Assembly (NCBI RefSeq): GCF_035917335.1
Contig: NZ_CP109067.1
Coordinates: forward strand, 6,199,001 to 6,263,000
Length of the DNA stretch: 64,000 bases
Direction: 5' to 3'
From: Micromonospora sp. NBC_01813
GTDB lineage: Bacteria; Actinomycetota; Actinomycetes; Mycobacteriales; Micromonosporaceae
Made by a program: the position numbers and the translations under genes. Shown piece after piece: positions 26,818 to 35,358 of the stretch (its first letter is position 1; every line of letters begins with the position of its first letter). The notes under the pieces are model-generated. The model was not told the DNA's origin. It ran no database searches and worked only from the letters and a program-made list of their open reading frames with translations.

Positions 26818-28418
26818 CCGGCGCTTCGGCTCCGGCTCTGTCCTCGCCCAGCCGGTTGACGCTGCGGGCCCGGGTGGCGCTGCTCTGCGTGGTGGTCGGT
26901 GGCCTGCTGGCGGTGCTGGCCGGCGGCGCGGCGGTGGTCGCCAACGCCAACCGCGATCACATCGACACCATCCTGAACACCACCGGCCCGCTGCGGGCCG
27001 ACGCGGAGAGTCTGCTCACCACCCTCGTCGACCAGGAGACCGGGGTACGCGGGTACGCGGTCACCGGCGATCCGGCGGACCTCGCCCCGTACCAGGAGGG
27101 GGTTGTTCGCGAGCAGCAACTGCTCGACCACATGGCCGGGCTGCTCGACGAGGGTGATCCGCTGCTCGCCCAGATCGACGAGGTGACCGCGCAGGCGCAG
27201 CGGTGGCGGGATACGGTCGCGGAGCCGGCGATCGCCACGGTCGAGGCGGAGGGGACGGCGTCCGCGCAGGCGTTGCTCGACGACGCGGCCCGCCAGCAGT
27301 TCGACGCGCTGCGTACCAGCGTCAACGAACTGCAGGCGGACATCCTGGTGGTGCGTAACCAGGTGGCCGCCGATGCCCGGCGGACCAGTGGGACGCTCGT
27401 CTTCCTGCTGATCGTCGCCGCCGGCGTGGTGGTGCTGGCCGGCGTGGTGCTGCTGGTGTCGTTGAACCGGCTGGTGATCGGCCCGGTCACCGGGCTGGCC
27501 GCCCAGGTCCGGCAGGTGGCCGACGGCGACTACCAGCGGGACATCACCGGGGTCGGGCCGCCGGAGCTGGCCGTGCTGGCCAGCGACGTGGACGGGATGC
27601 GCCGCAAGATCGCCGCCGACCTGGACGAGGTGCGGGAGGCACGTGAGCGCATCGAGTGGGTCAACAGCCAGCTGGAGAAGCAGACCGAGGAGCTGATGCG
27701 CTCCAACCGGGATCTGGAGCAGTTCGCCTACGTCGCGTCGCACGACCTGCAGGAGCCGCTGCGCAAGGTGGCCAGCTTCTGTCAGCTGCTGCAGCGCCGC
27801 TACGCCGGCCAGCTCGATGCCCGCGCCGACCAGTACATCGCGTTCGCCGTCGACGGGGCGCAGCGGATGCAGCGGCTGATCAACGATCTGCTGGCGTTCT
27901 CCCGGATCGGTCGGATGACCAGCGGCTTCACCGAGGTCGACCTGAACAAGGTGATGGACAGCGTGTCCAGCCAGACCGAGCCGACCCGTGAGTACGCCGG
28001 TGGCGAGCTGACCTGGTCGGAGTTGCCGGTGGTGCTCGGCGAGGAGCCGTTGCTGACGAATCTGCTGGTGAACCTGGTCAGTAACTCGTTCAAGTTCCGC
28101 CAGCCCGAGGTCGCGCCGAAGGTGGAGATATCGGCCCGGCAGGTCGGCGACGAGTGGGAGATCACCTGCCGGGACAACGGCATCGGGATCGAGGCCGAGT
28201 TCGCGGACAAGATCTTCGTGATTTTCCAGCGGTTGCATTCCAAGGACGCGTACCCGGGGACCGGGATCGGGCTGGCGATCGGCAAGAAGATCGTGGAGTA
28301 TCACGGCGGCCGGATCTGGGTGGACACCGAGGTCGAGCAGGGTACGGCGATCAGTTTTACGCTTCCGGCGACCGCGCGCCCGGTGGAGGCGTCCGCTGCC
28401 ACGCAGGCGGCGTCATGA
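26814..28418 (+). CDS. CHASE3-HAMP sensor histidine kinase (bacteriophytochrome-like group)
   Basis: 534 residues from GTG 26814 (4-base overlap with the phosphatase). Membrane helix about 18-42, extracellular CHASE3 domain 45-175 ([18 protein letters not shown]), second helix 195-218, HAMP 220-275, HisKA with [11 protein letters not shown] near 308-318 (His phospho-acceptor), and HATPase N-box [13 protein letters not shown]1 DNGIGIE and G2 GTGIGLAI. The wording of the H-box and the lack of a long linker match kinases paired with Rcp1-type regulators, and such a regulator follows directly. Signal unknown. Confidence 0.94.
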   Translation: MTGASAPALSSPSRLTLRARVALLCVVVGGLLAVLAGGAAVVANANRDHIDTILNTTGPLRADAESLLTTLVDQETGVRGYAVTGDPADLAPYQEGVVREQQLLDHMAGLLDEGDPLLAQIDEVTAQAQRWRDTVAEPAIATVEAEGTASAQALLDDAARQQFDALRTSVNELQADILVVRNQVAADARRTSGTLVFLLIVAAGVVVLAGVVLLVSLNRLVIGPVTGLAAQVRQVADGDYQRDITGVGPPELAVLASDVDGMRRKIAADLDEVREARERIEWVNSQLEKQTEELMRSNRDLEQFAYVASHDLQEPLRKVASFCQLLQRRYAGQLDARADQYIAFAVDGAQRMQRLINDLLAFSRIGRMTSGFTEVDLNKVMDSVSSQTEPTREYAGGELTWSELPVVLGEEPLLTNLLVNLVSNSFKFRQPEVAPKVEISARQVGDEWEITCRDNGIGIEAEFADKIFVIFQRLHSKDAYPGTGIGLAIGKKIVEYHGGRIWVDTEVEQGTAISFTLPATARPVEASAATQAAS

Positions 28419-28429
28419 GGGAGGTAGGA

Positions 28430-28879
28430 ATGACCGAACCGGACGGGAAGAGCCCGATCGAGGTGCTGCTCGTCGAGGACGACCCGGGTGACGTGTTGAT
28501 GACCCAGGAGGCGTTCGAGGAGCACAAGGTCCGTAACCGGCTCAATGTCGTGTCCGACGGTGCCGAGGCCCTGGCGTACCTGCGGCGGGAGGGCAAGTAC
28601 GCCGACGCGGTGCTACCCGACCTGATCCTGCTCGACCTCAACCTGCCCCGGCGCGACGGCCGGGAGGTGCTGGAGGAGATCAAGAAGGACGACACGCTGG
28701 GCCGGATCCCGGTCGTGGTGCTGACCACCTCGCAGGCCGACGAGGACATCCTGCGCTCGTACCAGCTGCACGCGAACGCGTACGTGACGAAGCCGGTGGA
28801 TTTCGAGCGGTTCATCGCGGTGATCCGGCAGATCGACGAGTTCTTCGTCAGCGTGGTGAAGCTGCCACCGCGCGGCTGA
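28430..28879 (+). CDS. Rcp1-type single-domain response regulator
   Basis: 149 residues from ATG 28430, preferred because GGGAGGT lies directly upstream; ATG 28415 overlapping the kinase stop is an alternative. Only a REC domain: [18 protein letters not shown] with acidic pair, phospho-Asp in [13 protein letters not shown], Thr in VVLTTS, Lys in YVTKPVDF. The inserted loop and [13 protein letters not shown] are typical of the Rcp1/CheY-like group that takes phosphate from phytochrome-like kinases. Cotranscribed with the kinase, output probably by protein-protein contact. Confidence 0.93.
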   Translation: MTEPDGKSPIEVLLVEDDPGDVLMTQEAFEEHKVRNRLNVVSDGAEALAYLRREGKYADAVLPDLILLDLNLPRRDGREVLEEIKKDDTLGRIPVVVLTTSQADEDILRSYQLHANAYVTKPVDFERFIAVIRQIDEFFVSVVKLPPRG

Positions 28880-28882
28880 CCC

Positions 28883-29680
28883 ATGATCGACGAAGTGGGT
28901 GAGCTGCTGCGGGAAGCGGCGGCGCGCACGGTGCTGCCCTGGTTCAACCAGCTTTCCGCCGAGCACATCGCCGAGAAGGCCCCGGGTGACCTGGTCACCA
29001 TCGCGGACCAGCAGACGGAGGAGTTCGTCGCGGCCGGGCTGCGCCGGCTGCTGCCGGGTTCGGTGGTGGTCGGCGAGGAGGCGGTGTCGGTCGACGAGGA
29101 ACTGCTGCGTCGGCTGCGCGACGCCGGCCGGGTCTGGCTGGTCGACCCGATCGACGGTACGGCGAACTTCGCCGCCGGTCGCCGGCCGTTCGTGATGATG
29201 GTCGCGTTGTTGGACGCCGGGGCGCCGGTCGCGAGTTGGATCTTCGATCCGATCGCCGGGTCGTTGGCGGTGGCCGAGCGTGGTGCCGGCTGTGCCGTGG
29301 ACGGGGTGCGCCTTACCGACGGGGAGTCGCCGCCGCTGGGCAAGCTGCGCGGGGCTCTCGCGCTGCGGTATCTGCCGGACGAGCTGCGGGCCCGGGTGCT
29401 GGCCGGCGTGGACGAGCTCGGCATGGTGCTGCCCGGGCAGCACTGCGCGGGCCGGGAGCACTGGGACATCGCCACCGGTGAGCAGGACTTCGCGTTGTTC
29501 TGGCGGACGCTGCCGTGGGATCACGTGCCGGGCACCCTGCTGGTGCGGGAGGCGGGTGGGGTGGCGCGGCGGCTCGACGGCAGCCCGTACGACTACACCG
29601 ACGACCGGTCGGGGCTGCTGGTGGCGCGGACCGAGGCGGCCTGGCAGGAGCTGCGCGAGGCGTTGCTGCCGGCCGACTGA
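28883..29680 (+). CDS. Inositol monophosphatase-family phosphatase
   Basis: 265 residues with all metal-binding motifs: GEEAVSVDEEL near 70 (first Glu), WLVDPIDGTANF near 85-97 (DPIDGT) and LPWDHVPGTLLVREAGG near 207-223 (WDxxxG...EAGG). Such enzymes hydrolyse inositol phosphates, histidinol phosphate or PAP-type substrates with Mg2+. It starts 3 bases after the response regulator stop, so it belongs to the signalling operon, although its link to signalling is unclear. HisN-type function cannot be excluded. Confidence 0.9.
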   Translation: MIDEVGELLREAAARTVLPWFNQLSAEHIAEKAPGDLVTIADQQTEEFVAAGLRRLLPGSVVVGEEAVSVDEELLRRLRDAGRVWLVDPIDGTANFAAGRRPFVMMVALLDAGAPVASWIFDPIAGSLAVAERGAGCAVDGVRLTDGESPPLGKLRGALALRYLPDELRARVLAGVDELGMVLPGQHCAGREHWDIATGEQDFALFWRTLPWDHVPGTLLVREAGGVARRLDGSPYDYTDDRSGLLVARTEAAWQELREALLPAD

Positions 29681-29696
29681 GCCGGCGGGCCCGGTT

Positions 29697-30005
29697 TCAG
29701 GCCTGCGCCGGGTCGCTGTCGGTGACCGGCTGCCAGTCCGTGGTCAGGCTCTCCCGGGCGCCGAGCCGTTCCAGGTGTTCTCCGACGAGGTATTCGATCC
29801 GGGCCAGGCAGATGTCGTCGAGGCCGTCGGCGTGCAACGTCAACTGGTCGTCGGTGGCGTCGAGCCGGCAGGTGCCGAAGGTGAAGTCGACCAGCGCCTG
29901 GTTGGCGGTCGTCTTCACCGCGACGGCGGTGGCGAAGTGCTCACCGAGCTGCGTCAGGTGGTGCAGCGCGTGTGGGGTCCGGACAATGGCCTCGGATCGT
30001 GGCAC
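29697..30005 (-). CDS. DUF2218-family protein under an iron box
   Basis: 102 residues matching the DUF2218 pattern: HHLTQLGEHFA near 13-23 and CRLDATDDQLTLHADG near 46-61, with a C-terminal helix (LARIEYLVGEHLERLG). In actinobacteria DUF2218 proteins are often beside siderophore-uptake or siderophore-reductase genes, but function is unproven. GTG 30005 has GAGGAATT 7 nt upstream. An IdeR/DmdR1-like box (30033-30051) lies upstream, so it is probably expressed under iron starvation. Convergent with the phosphatase gene. Confidence 0.8.
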   Translation of the reverse strand: MPRSEAIVRTPHALHHLTQLGEHFATAVAVKTTANQALVDFTFGTCRLDATDDQLTLHADGLDDICLARIEYLVGEHLERLGARESLTTDWQPVTDSDPAQA

Positions 30006-30032
30006 CGGTGAATTCCTCGCAGGAGATTCGAA

Positions 30033-30051
30033 TAAGGTTAGCCTATGCTAC
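30033..30051 (-). promoter_or_regulatory. IdeR/DmdR1-type iron box
   Basis: TAAGGTTAGCCTATGCTAC matches the DtxR/IdeR consensus TTAGGTTAGSCTAACCTAA at 15 of 19 positions. It lies 28 bases upstream of the DUF2218 start, a position fitting iron-dependent repression. Confidence 0.7.
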
Positions 30052-30309
30052 GACTTCCGGCTGATGGTGTCGGAGGGGAGTCTTTCTGTCACGCAAAGTG
30101 TGTCGTACGGGCGTGAAGCCATTTTGCGTGAGTGGTTCACTGCGGGAAGTAATAGTTGCGAGTTGGCTGCGCGCCATCTGCACGATGTGGTATTGCAACG
30201 CTCGGCGGTGTGCCCCCGGTTCCGACCCCGAAATCCGGTAGGCTACCGACGGTTTCCGATAGCAGGAGAACGATCCGGTAGTAGTGGAACGATCCGGGAG
30301 GGACGCACT
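30052..30309. other. Intergenic stretch between DUF2218 and the coiled-coil gene
   Basis: Less GC-rich than its surroundings. It holds a 12-nt repeat (GAACGATCCGG at about 30269 and 30287) shortly before the GGGAGGGA ribosome site of the next gene. No gene, riboswitch or terminator was recognised; probably the promoter region of the secreted protein. Confidence 0.4.
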
Positions 30310-31335
30310 GTGGTCGGCACAACGGCAGGACAACGGCGCCGGGTAACGGTGACGTCGATCGTTGCGCTGGTTACCGCGATCGCGTTGCTCTTCGGCGGGT
30401 CGAGCCCCGCCGCCGCACAGAACGCACCCGACGAAGGTGACAGCAAGAGCCTGCGTGACGTGCTGGAGGCCGCCTCCAAGGGGCACATCGAGGCCAAGGC
30501 CAAGCTGGACAACTCCAAGAAGCGCCAAGGCGAGCTGACCGCCCAGTTCGACAGCGTGCAGGCCCGACTCACCTCACTCACCGCCGAGGTCGGCGTCATG
30601 GCGGCCGAGTCGTACCGGCTGGGTCGATTGACCTCGGTCACCCTGCTGCTCAACAGCGCGTCCCCGGAGAACATGCTGGAACGCGCCGCCGGGCTGGAGG
30701 TCATGGCCCAACGCGAAGGCCGCAACCTGCAGGCCCTCGCCGAGGCCCACGAACAGGCCGCCCGCGCCAAGGCCGCGATCGACAACGAGGTCCGGGAGCA
30801 GGAAAAGCAGGTCACCATCATGGCCCGCAAGAAGCAGGACGCCCAACGCGCGCTGGCCGCCGTCAGCGCCGGACCCAGCGGCGGTGTCGTCAGCGCCAAC
30901 TCGGCGGCGGCCAACCCGGCACCCCGCAACTCCGACGGTTCCTGGCCGTCCGAGTCGTGCAACGTCGACGATCCCACCACCTCGGGCTGCATCACCCCGC
31001 GCACCCTGCACGCGATGAACCAGGCGAAGGCCGCCGGCTTCACCAAGTTCGTCTCCTGCTTCCGAAACGGCGGCAGTGGCGAGCATCCGAAGGGCCGGGC
31101 CTGCGACTTCTCCGCCGAAGCCGGCGGGTTCAAGGACCGCGCCGCCACCGGCGACGACCGGACGTACGGCAACAACCTGGCCGGCTACTACGTCAACAAC
31201 GCGGACCGGCTCGGCGTGCTCTACGTCATCTGGTTCCGGCAGATCTGGATGCCCGGCGTCGGTTGGAGCTCCTACAACGGTGGCGGTAGCGCCGCCGGGG
31301 ACCACACCAACCACGTGCACCTGTCGATGCTGTAA
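30310..31335 (+). CDS. Secreted coiled-coil protein with ARB_07466/VldE-like C-terminal domain
   Basis: 341 residues from GTG 30310 (GGGAGGGA upstream). Signal peptide about 1-37 (ending PAAAQ). Residues 45-210 form a long coiled coil with the layout of NlpC/P60 and PcsB-like proteins (ELTAQFDSVQARL, SYRLGRLTSVTLLLNSASPENML in part). The C-terminal 130 residues (ITPRTLHAMNQAKAAGF, ACDFSA, GDHTNHVHLSML) resemble the conserved domain found at the end of actinobacterial cell-wall hydrolase-like proteins; the His/Asp pattern suggests a metal-dependent fold. Likely a wall-remodelling protein; no NlpC catalytic Cys. Confidence 0.8.
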   Translation: MVGTTAGQRRRVTVTSIVALVTAIALLFGGSSPAAAQNAPDEGDSKSLRDVLEAASKGHIEAKAKLDNSKKRQGELTAQFDSVQARLTSLTAEVGVMAAESYRLGRLTSVTLLLNSASPENMLERAAGLEVMAQREGRNLQALAEAHEQAARAKAAIDNEVREQEKQVTIMARKKQDAQRALAAVSAGPSGGVVSANSAAANPAPRNSDGSWPSESCNVDDPTTSGCITPRTLHAMNQAKAAGFTKFVSCFRNGGSGEHPKGRACDFSAEAGGFKDRAATGDDRTYGNNLAGYYVNNADRLGVLYVIWFRQIWMPGVGWSSYNGGGSAAGDHTNHVHLSML

Positions 31336-31364
31336 CCGCAGGCTCCACACCAGGGGAGTCTGCG

Positions 31365-31370
31365 TACCAT
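31365..31370 (+). promoter_or_regulatory. Putative leaderless -10 (TACCAT)
   Basis: TACCAT, then 7 nt, then ATG 31378 of the spermidine-synthase-like gene. The only purine-rich stretch (GGGGAG) is too far from the start to serve as ribosome site. Confidence 0.4.
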
Positions 31371-31377
31371 CACAGCG

Positions 31378-32937
31378 ATGGAATCGCCACCACCGGACCT
31401 CACCGAAGTGCCGACCGCGCCACTGCGCCCCGGCCTGGCCGCCGCGCTGGTCTTCATCTCCAGCGGCGCGGTTCTCGTGCTGGAGATCGTCGCGTTGCGA
31501 CTGGTCGGACCGTACGTCGGGGTCACCCTGCAGACCAACAGCGCGGTGATCGGGGTCGCCCTGGCGGCGATCGCCTACGGCACCTGGATCGGCGGCCGGA
31601 TCGCCGACCGGCGGGATCCGCGCCCGCTGCTGCCGGCCGCGCTCGTCCTTGCCGCGATCACCACCGCGATCACCCTGCCGTTGGTGCGCTACGCCGGTGA
31701 GCTGCTGCGCGGCAGCGCGGTGGTCGGCATCCTGCTGCTGACCATGGTCGCCGTCGTGTTGCCGGCGGCGCTGCTGTCGGCGGTCACCCCGCTGGTGATC
31801 AAGCTGCAACTCGGCGACCTGCGTCGGACCGGCGAGGTGGTCGGCAAGCTGTCGAGCATCGGTACGCTCGGCGCGATCACCGCCACCCTCGGCACCGGAT
31901 TCTTCCTGGTCGCCACCCTGCCCAGCAGTGTGATCCTGGTCGGCTTGGCGGTGCTGCTCGGCCTCTGCGGCATCGTCCTCGGCGTACATCTGCACCGCAC
32001 CCGGCCGAAAGACCCGGTGGGTGACGCCCCGGCCGGTGGCCGGCTGTCGGCCGGGACGCGGGCGGTGATCGCCGTGGTCGGCCTGATCGTCGCCGGCCTC
32101 GCCGTCGTCGCGCCGAACCCGTGCGACGTGGAGACCGAGTACCACTGCGCCACCGTGCAGGCCGATCCGGACCGCGACGGCGGCCGGCTGCTGCTGCTCA
32201 ACTCGGCCCGGCATTCGTACGTGGACCTCGCCGACCCGACCCACCTGGAGTTCGCCTACACCAAGTGGCTCGGGGCGGCCGCCGACGTGGCCAAGCCGCC
32301 CGGTGAGCCGCTGGACGCGCTGCACATCGGCGGCGGCGGATTCACCATGCCCCGCTACCTGGGCGCCACCCGACCCGGCACCAGCAGCACGGTGTTCGAG
32401 ATCGACGGTGGGCTGGTCGACCTGGGGGTGCGGGAGCTCGACGTACAGCTCGGGCCGGATCTTTCGGCGGTGGTCGGGGACGCCCGGGTGCTCGTCACCG
32501 ACCTGCCCACCGACAGCGTCGACCTGGTGATCGGGGACGCGTTCGGGCACCTGGTGGTGCCGTGGCACCTGGCCACCCGGGAGATGGTCGCGGAGATCCG
32601 CCGGGTGACCCGGCCGGATGGGATCTACCTGCAGAACGTGATCGACTATCCGCCGTTGCGGTTCGTCCAGGCGCAGCTGGCCACGGTCGCCGCCGAGTTC
32701 CCCGAGGTGGCACTGGTCACCCGGCCGGGCGCGTTGACGCTGGCCACCGGGAGCAACTTCGTGATCCTCGCGGCAGCGCGTCCGCTGCCGCTCGACGAGG
32801 TCAAGGCCAGGTTGACGACGACGGTCGGGGCCGATTTCATCCTGCTCTCCGGGGCCGATTTATCCGCTTTCATCGCCGACGCCCAGCCCCTCACGGACGA
32901 CTACGCCCCAGTCGACCAGCTGCTGGTCGCCCCCTGA
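31378..32937 (+). CDS. Membrane-fused spermidine-synthase-like protein
   Basis: 519 residues: seven or so membrane helices (about 18-205 and 225-240) followed by a class I Rossmann domain (270-515). The soluble part keeps LHIGGGGFTMPRYLG near 318 (SAM/decarboxy-SAM-binding loop), VFEIDGG near 343 and the acidic DLVIGDAFGHLVVPWHL near 381. This is the fused-MFS/spermidine-synthase family; in such actinobacterial members polyamine synthesis is unproven, and the missing DxxxPD-type motif (GDAFGH instead) argues for another aminopropyl- or methyl-transfer role. Cytoplasmic-membrane location. Confidence 0.85.
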   Translation: MESPPPDLTEVPTAPLRPGLAAALVFISSGAVLVLEIVALRLVGPYVGVTLQTNSAVIGVALAAIAYGTWIGGRIADRRDPRPLLPAALVLAAITTAITLPLVRYAGELLRGSAVVGILLLTMVAVVLPAALLSAVTPLVIKLQLGDLRRTGEVVGKLSSIGTLGAITATLGTGFFLVATLPSSVILVGLAVLLGLCGIVLGVHLHRTRPKDPVGDAPAGGRLSAGTRAVIAVVGLIVAGLAVVAPNPCDVETEYHCATVQADPDRDGGRLLLLNSARHSYVDLADPTHLEFAYTKWLGAAADVAKPPGEPLDALHIGGGGFTMPRYLGATRPGTSSTVFEIDGGLVDLGVRELDVQLGPDLSAVVGDARVLVTDLPTDSVDLVIGDAFGHLVVPWHLATREMVAEIRRVTRPDGIYLQNVIDYPPLRFVQAQLATVAAEFPEVALVTRPGALTLATGSNFVILAAARPLPLDEVKARLTTTVGADFILLSGADLSAFIADAQPLTDDYAPVDQLLVAP

Positions 32938-33029
32938 GGCGTCCACCCGCCCACATCGGGCGTCCACCGAACGCCTGACGTCGCGGCCTGGCAGGTGTAT
33001 CCGCCACCAGATCGGGCAAATCCGGTGTC

Positions 33030-34634
33030 ATGGGTGGGGTGGCGACGCAGCACGGGCAACTGCTCGGCGACCGGTACCGGCTGATCGAACGGCTCGGTGC
33101 CGGCGGAACGTCGGTGGTGTGGCGCGGATTCGACGAGGTGCTCGACCGCCAGGTGGCGATCAAGGTACTCGCCCCGCAGTACGCCCCTGACCAGGCCTTC
33201 CGGCACCGAATCAGGGTCGAGGCGCAGGCCGCCGCCCGACTCTGCCACCCGCACATCACCAACGTCTACGACTACGGCGAAGCCGTCCAGGACGCCGCCA
33301 CCCTGCCGTACGTGGTGATGGAACTCGTCGACGGCGAGTCACTGGCCAACCGGCTGCGCCGGGAACACATCCTGTCCTGGAGCGCAGCCCTGGTCGCCTG
33401 CGCCGAGGTCGCGTCGGCGCTGGCCGCCGCACACGCCGTCGGCGTCGTCCACCGCGACGTCACGCCGGCGAACGTGATGCTGACCAGCACCGGCGCCAAG
33501 GTCGTCGACTTCGGCATCTCCGCGCTGACCGGCGACAGCGACGTCGACCCGGACGGCAACCTGCTCGGTACCCCGGCGTACCTGGCGCCGGAACGTCTCA
33601 ACGGCGGGCAGGTGTCGCCGGCCACCGACGTGTACGCGGTCGGGCTGCTGCTCTACCGCTGCCTCACCGGCCGGCTGCCCTGGCACGCCGCGAGCGTCAC
33701 CCAGATGCTGCGCGCCCACCTGCACGCCGTACCCGACCCGATGCCGCCGGTCGCCGGTCTGCCCGCCGAGGTGGTCGAGCTGACCGCACGGTGTCTGGCG
33801 AAGCGACCCGCCGACCGGCCGAGCAGCGAGGAGGTCGCCAAGACGTTGGCGGCCGCCGTCGGGGTGGCCGCCGGACTGTCTCCGTCCATGATGGCGTTGC
33901 CGATGCAGTTGGGCCCCGACGGCGACCAACCAGGTCCGGACCAGCCCGGCCCGGCCGGGGGTGATCCGGCTGACCGACCGAGCTCCGGGGTCTTCGACGT
34001 CACCTGCGGGCTGGAGATCACCGGGCTTGATCTGCCGATCATCCCGGCGGCCGCACCGGTCCCGCCGCGCCGCCGCCGGCTGCGTACCTCCTGGGTGCAG
34101 CGCCGGGCCGAGGCCACGGCCATCGGCGTCGGCCTGATGCTGCTCAGCGCCCTCGTCTGGGCCGGTGCCGGTGCCACCCCGGCCACCGACCGGGCCCGCC
34201 AGGCGGTCGCCGCGCCGCCGCAGTTCGGGCTGGCCGCCCAGTCCGGCGCGCCCTGCCAGGTCGACTACGCGGTGCACGCCGACACCGGGCGACGGTTCGT
34301 CGCCGCCGCCACTGTCACCAACACCGGCCCGAAGGATCTGACGGACTGGTCGTTGCGGTTCACCCTCCCCGGCGGCCAGCGACTGACCATGGCGAAGTCG
34401 GCGCAGTGGGAACAACAGGGACCCGACGTACGGCTGCGCCCGGCACCGGACGCGGTGGCGCTGGCCCCGGGCGACGCGACGGTGCTGACGATCACCGGCA
34501 GCCACGACGGCGTCAACAAGCTGCCGTTGGCGTTCCAGCTCGACGGGCAAAACTGCGACGTGAGCGTGGCCACGGTCGGCGGCCAGCCGCCGGCGTCGGT
34601 GACCGACCGGACGGCCGGCGGAGAGAGCACCTGA
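33030..34634 (+). CDS. Transmembrane Ser/Thr protein kinase with CBM2-like ectodomain
   Basis: 534 residues. Kinase domain 10-280: LGAGGTSVVWRG (Gly loop), VAIKVL (Lys about 46), catalytic loop HRDVTPANVM near 141, VVDFGIS (DFG) and GTPAYLAPE. The loop has Thr where HRDxKxxN normally has Lys, which may lower activity. A proline-rich juxtamembrane part, one membrane helix (about 366-386) and an outer domain 408-510 of CBM2 type follow: disulfide-forming Cys near the start and end (APCQVDY, GQNCDV), TVTNTG, LTDWSLRF. The three surface tryptophans that bind cellulose in CBM2 are absent, so ligand binding is uncertain. Confidence 0.88.
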   Translation: MGGVATQHGQLLGDRYRLIERLGAGGTSVVWRGFDEVLDRQVAIKVLAPQYAPDQAFRHRIRVEAQAAARLCHPHITNVYDYGEAVQDAATLPYVVMELVDGESLANRLRREHILSWSAALVACAEVASALAAAHAVGVVHRDVTPANVMLTSTGAKVVDFGISALTGDSDVDPDGNLLGTPAYLAPERLNGGQVSPATDVYAVGLLLYRCLTGRLPWHAASVTQMLRAHLHAVPDPMPPVAGLPAEVVELTARCLAKRPADRPSSEEVAKTLAAAVGVAAGLSPSMMALPMQLGPDGDQPGPDQPGPAGGDPADRPSSGVFDVTCGLEITGLDLPIIPAAAPVPPRRRRLRTSWVQRRAEATAIGVGLMLLSALVWAGAGATPATDRARQAVAAPPQFGLAAQSGAPCQVDYAVHADTGRRFVAAATVTNTGPKDLTDWSLRFTLPGGQRLTMAKSAQWEQQGPDVRLRPAPDAVALAPGDATVLTITGSHDGVNKLPLAFQLDGQNCDVSVATVGGQPPASVTDRTAGGEST

Positions 34635-34670
34635 CGATCGGACGGCCGGCGGAGAGAGCACCTGACGATC
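34609..34670 (+). repeat. 31-bp tandem duplication over the kinase stop codon
   Basis: Two identical 31-bp units, 34609-34639 and 34640-34670. The first contains the kinase TGA (34632-34634); the second lies in the 49-base gap before the convergent TrkA-type gene. Confidence 0.9.
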
Positions 34671-34683
34671 GGCCGCCGGGGGA

Positions 34684-35358
34684 TCAGGTCGCGGCGGCGA
34701 ACCGCTGCACCTGCTCGGTGGTGCCGGAGACGATTAGCAGCGCACCGTCACGTAGCTCGGTCTCGCCGTCGGCGTAGCTGAACCGCTCTCCGGGCATCTT
34801 CACCCCGATCACGGTCACCCCGTACCGGGAGCGGATGCCGGCGTCGGCGAGTCGTCGCCCCACCGTGTCGGCCGGCAGCCGGGTCTCCGCGATCGAGAAG
34901 CCGTCGTCGAACTCGATGAAGTCCAGCATCCTGCTGGTGATCAGGTGGGCCACCCGGTCACCCATTGCCGCCTCCGGGTAGATCACGTTGCTGGCGCCGA
35001 CCGAGCGCAGGATCTTGCCGTGCTTGCCGGAGACAGCCTTGGCCCACACATCGGCGACACCGATCTCGGCGAGACTGAGCACAGTGAGCACACTGGCCTC
35101 GACGTTCGAGCCGATGCCGACGACGACCCGGGGGAAGTCGCCCATCCCGAGTTGGCGCAGCGCCTCGGTGTCGGTCGAGTCGGCCTGCACGACGTAGGTC
35201 AGGCGGTCGGCCCACTGCTGGACCACCGCGTCGTTCTCATCCACGCCGAGCACCTCGAAGCCCAGCCGCAGCATCGATTCGGCGACCTGGCCGCCGAACC
35301 GGCCGAGCCCGATGACGACGACCGTCCTGGTCGACCTGCTGCCGTTGCGGTCAGCCAA
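34684..35358 (-). CDS. Ktr/Trk potassium-uptake regulatory subunit (RCK/TrkA)
   Basis: 224 residues: RCK_N Rossmann domain 12-130 with VVVIGLGRFGGQVAES (dinucleotide loop GxGxxG) and VDENDAVVQ, QADSTD; and RCK_C 140-220 (FSIAETRLPADTVGRRLADAG, in part). It forms the cytoplasmic gating ring of a Trk/Ktr K+ channel, sensing ATP/ADP or NAD(H). Its ATG at 35358 overlaps the TrkH-type gene's stop by 8 bases, so both subunits are made together. Confidence 0.93.
   Translation of the reverse strand: MADRNGSRSTRTVVVIGLGRFGGQVAESMLRLGFEVLGVDENDAVVQQWADRLTYVVQADSTDTEALRQLGMGDFPRVVVGIGSNVEASVLTVLSLAEIGVADVWAKAVSGKHGKILRSVGASNVIYPEAAMGDRVAHLITSRMLDFIEFDDGFSIAETRLPADTVGRRLADAGIRSRYGVTVIGVKMPGERFSYADGETELRDGALLIVSGTTEQVQRFAAAT

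Noticed and set aside
26160-28304. 714-codon minus-strand open frame opposite the signalling operon
   Set aside because: Composition (His/Arg/Asp/Val-rich, no conserved motif) marks it as an antisense shadow of the phosphatase and kinase genes.
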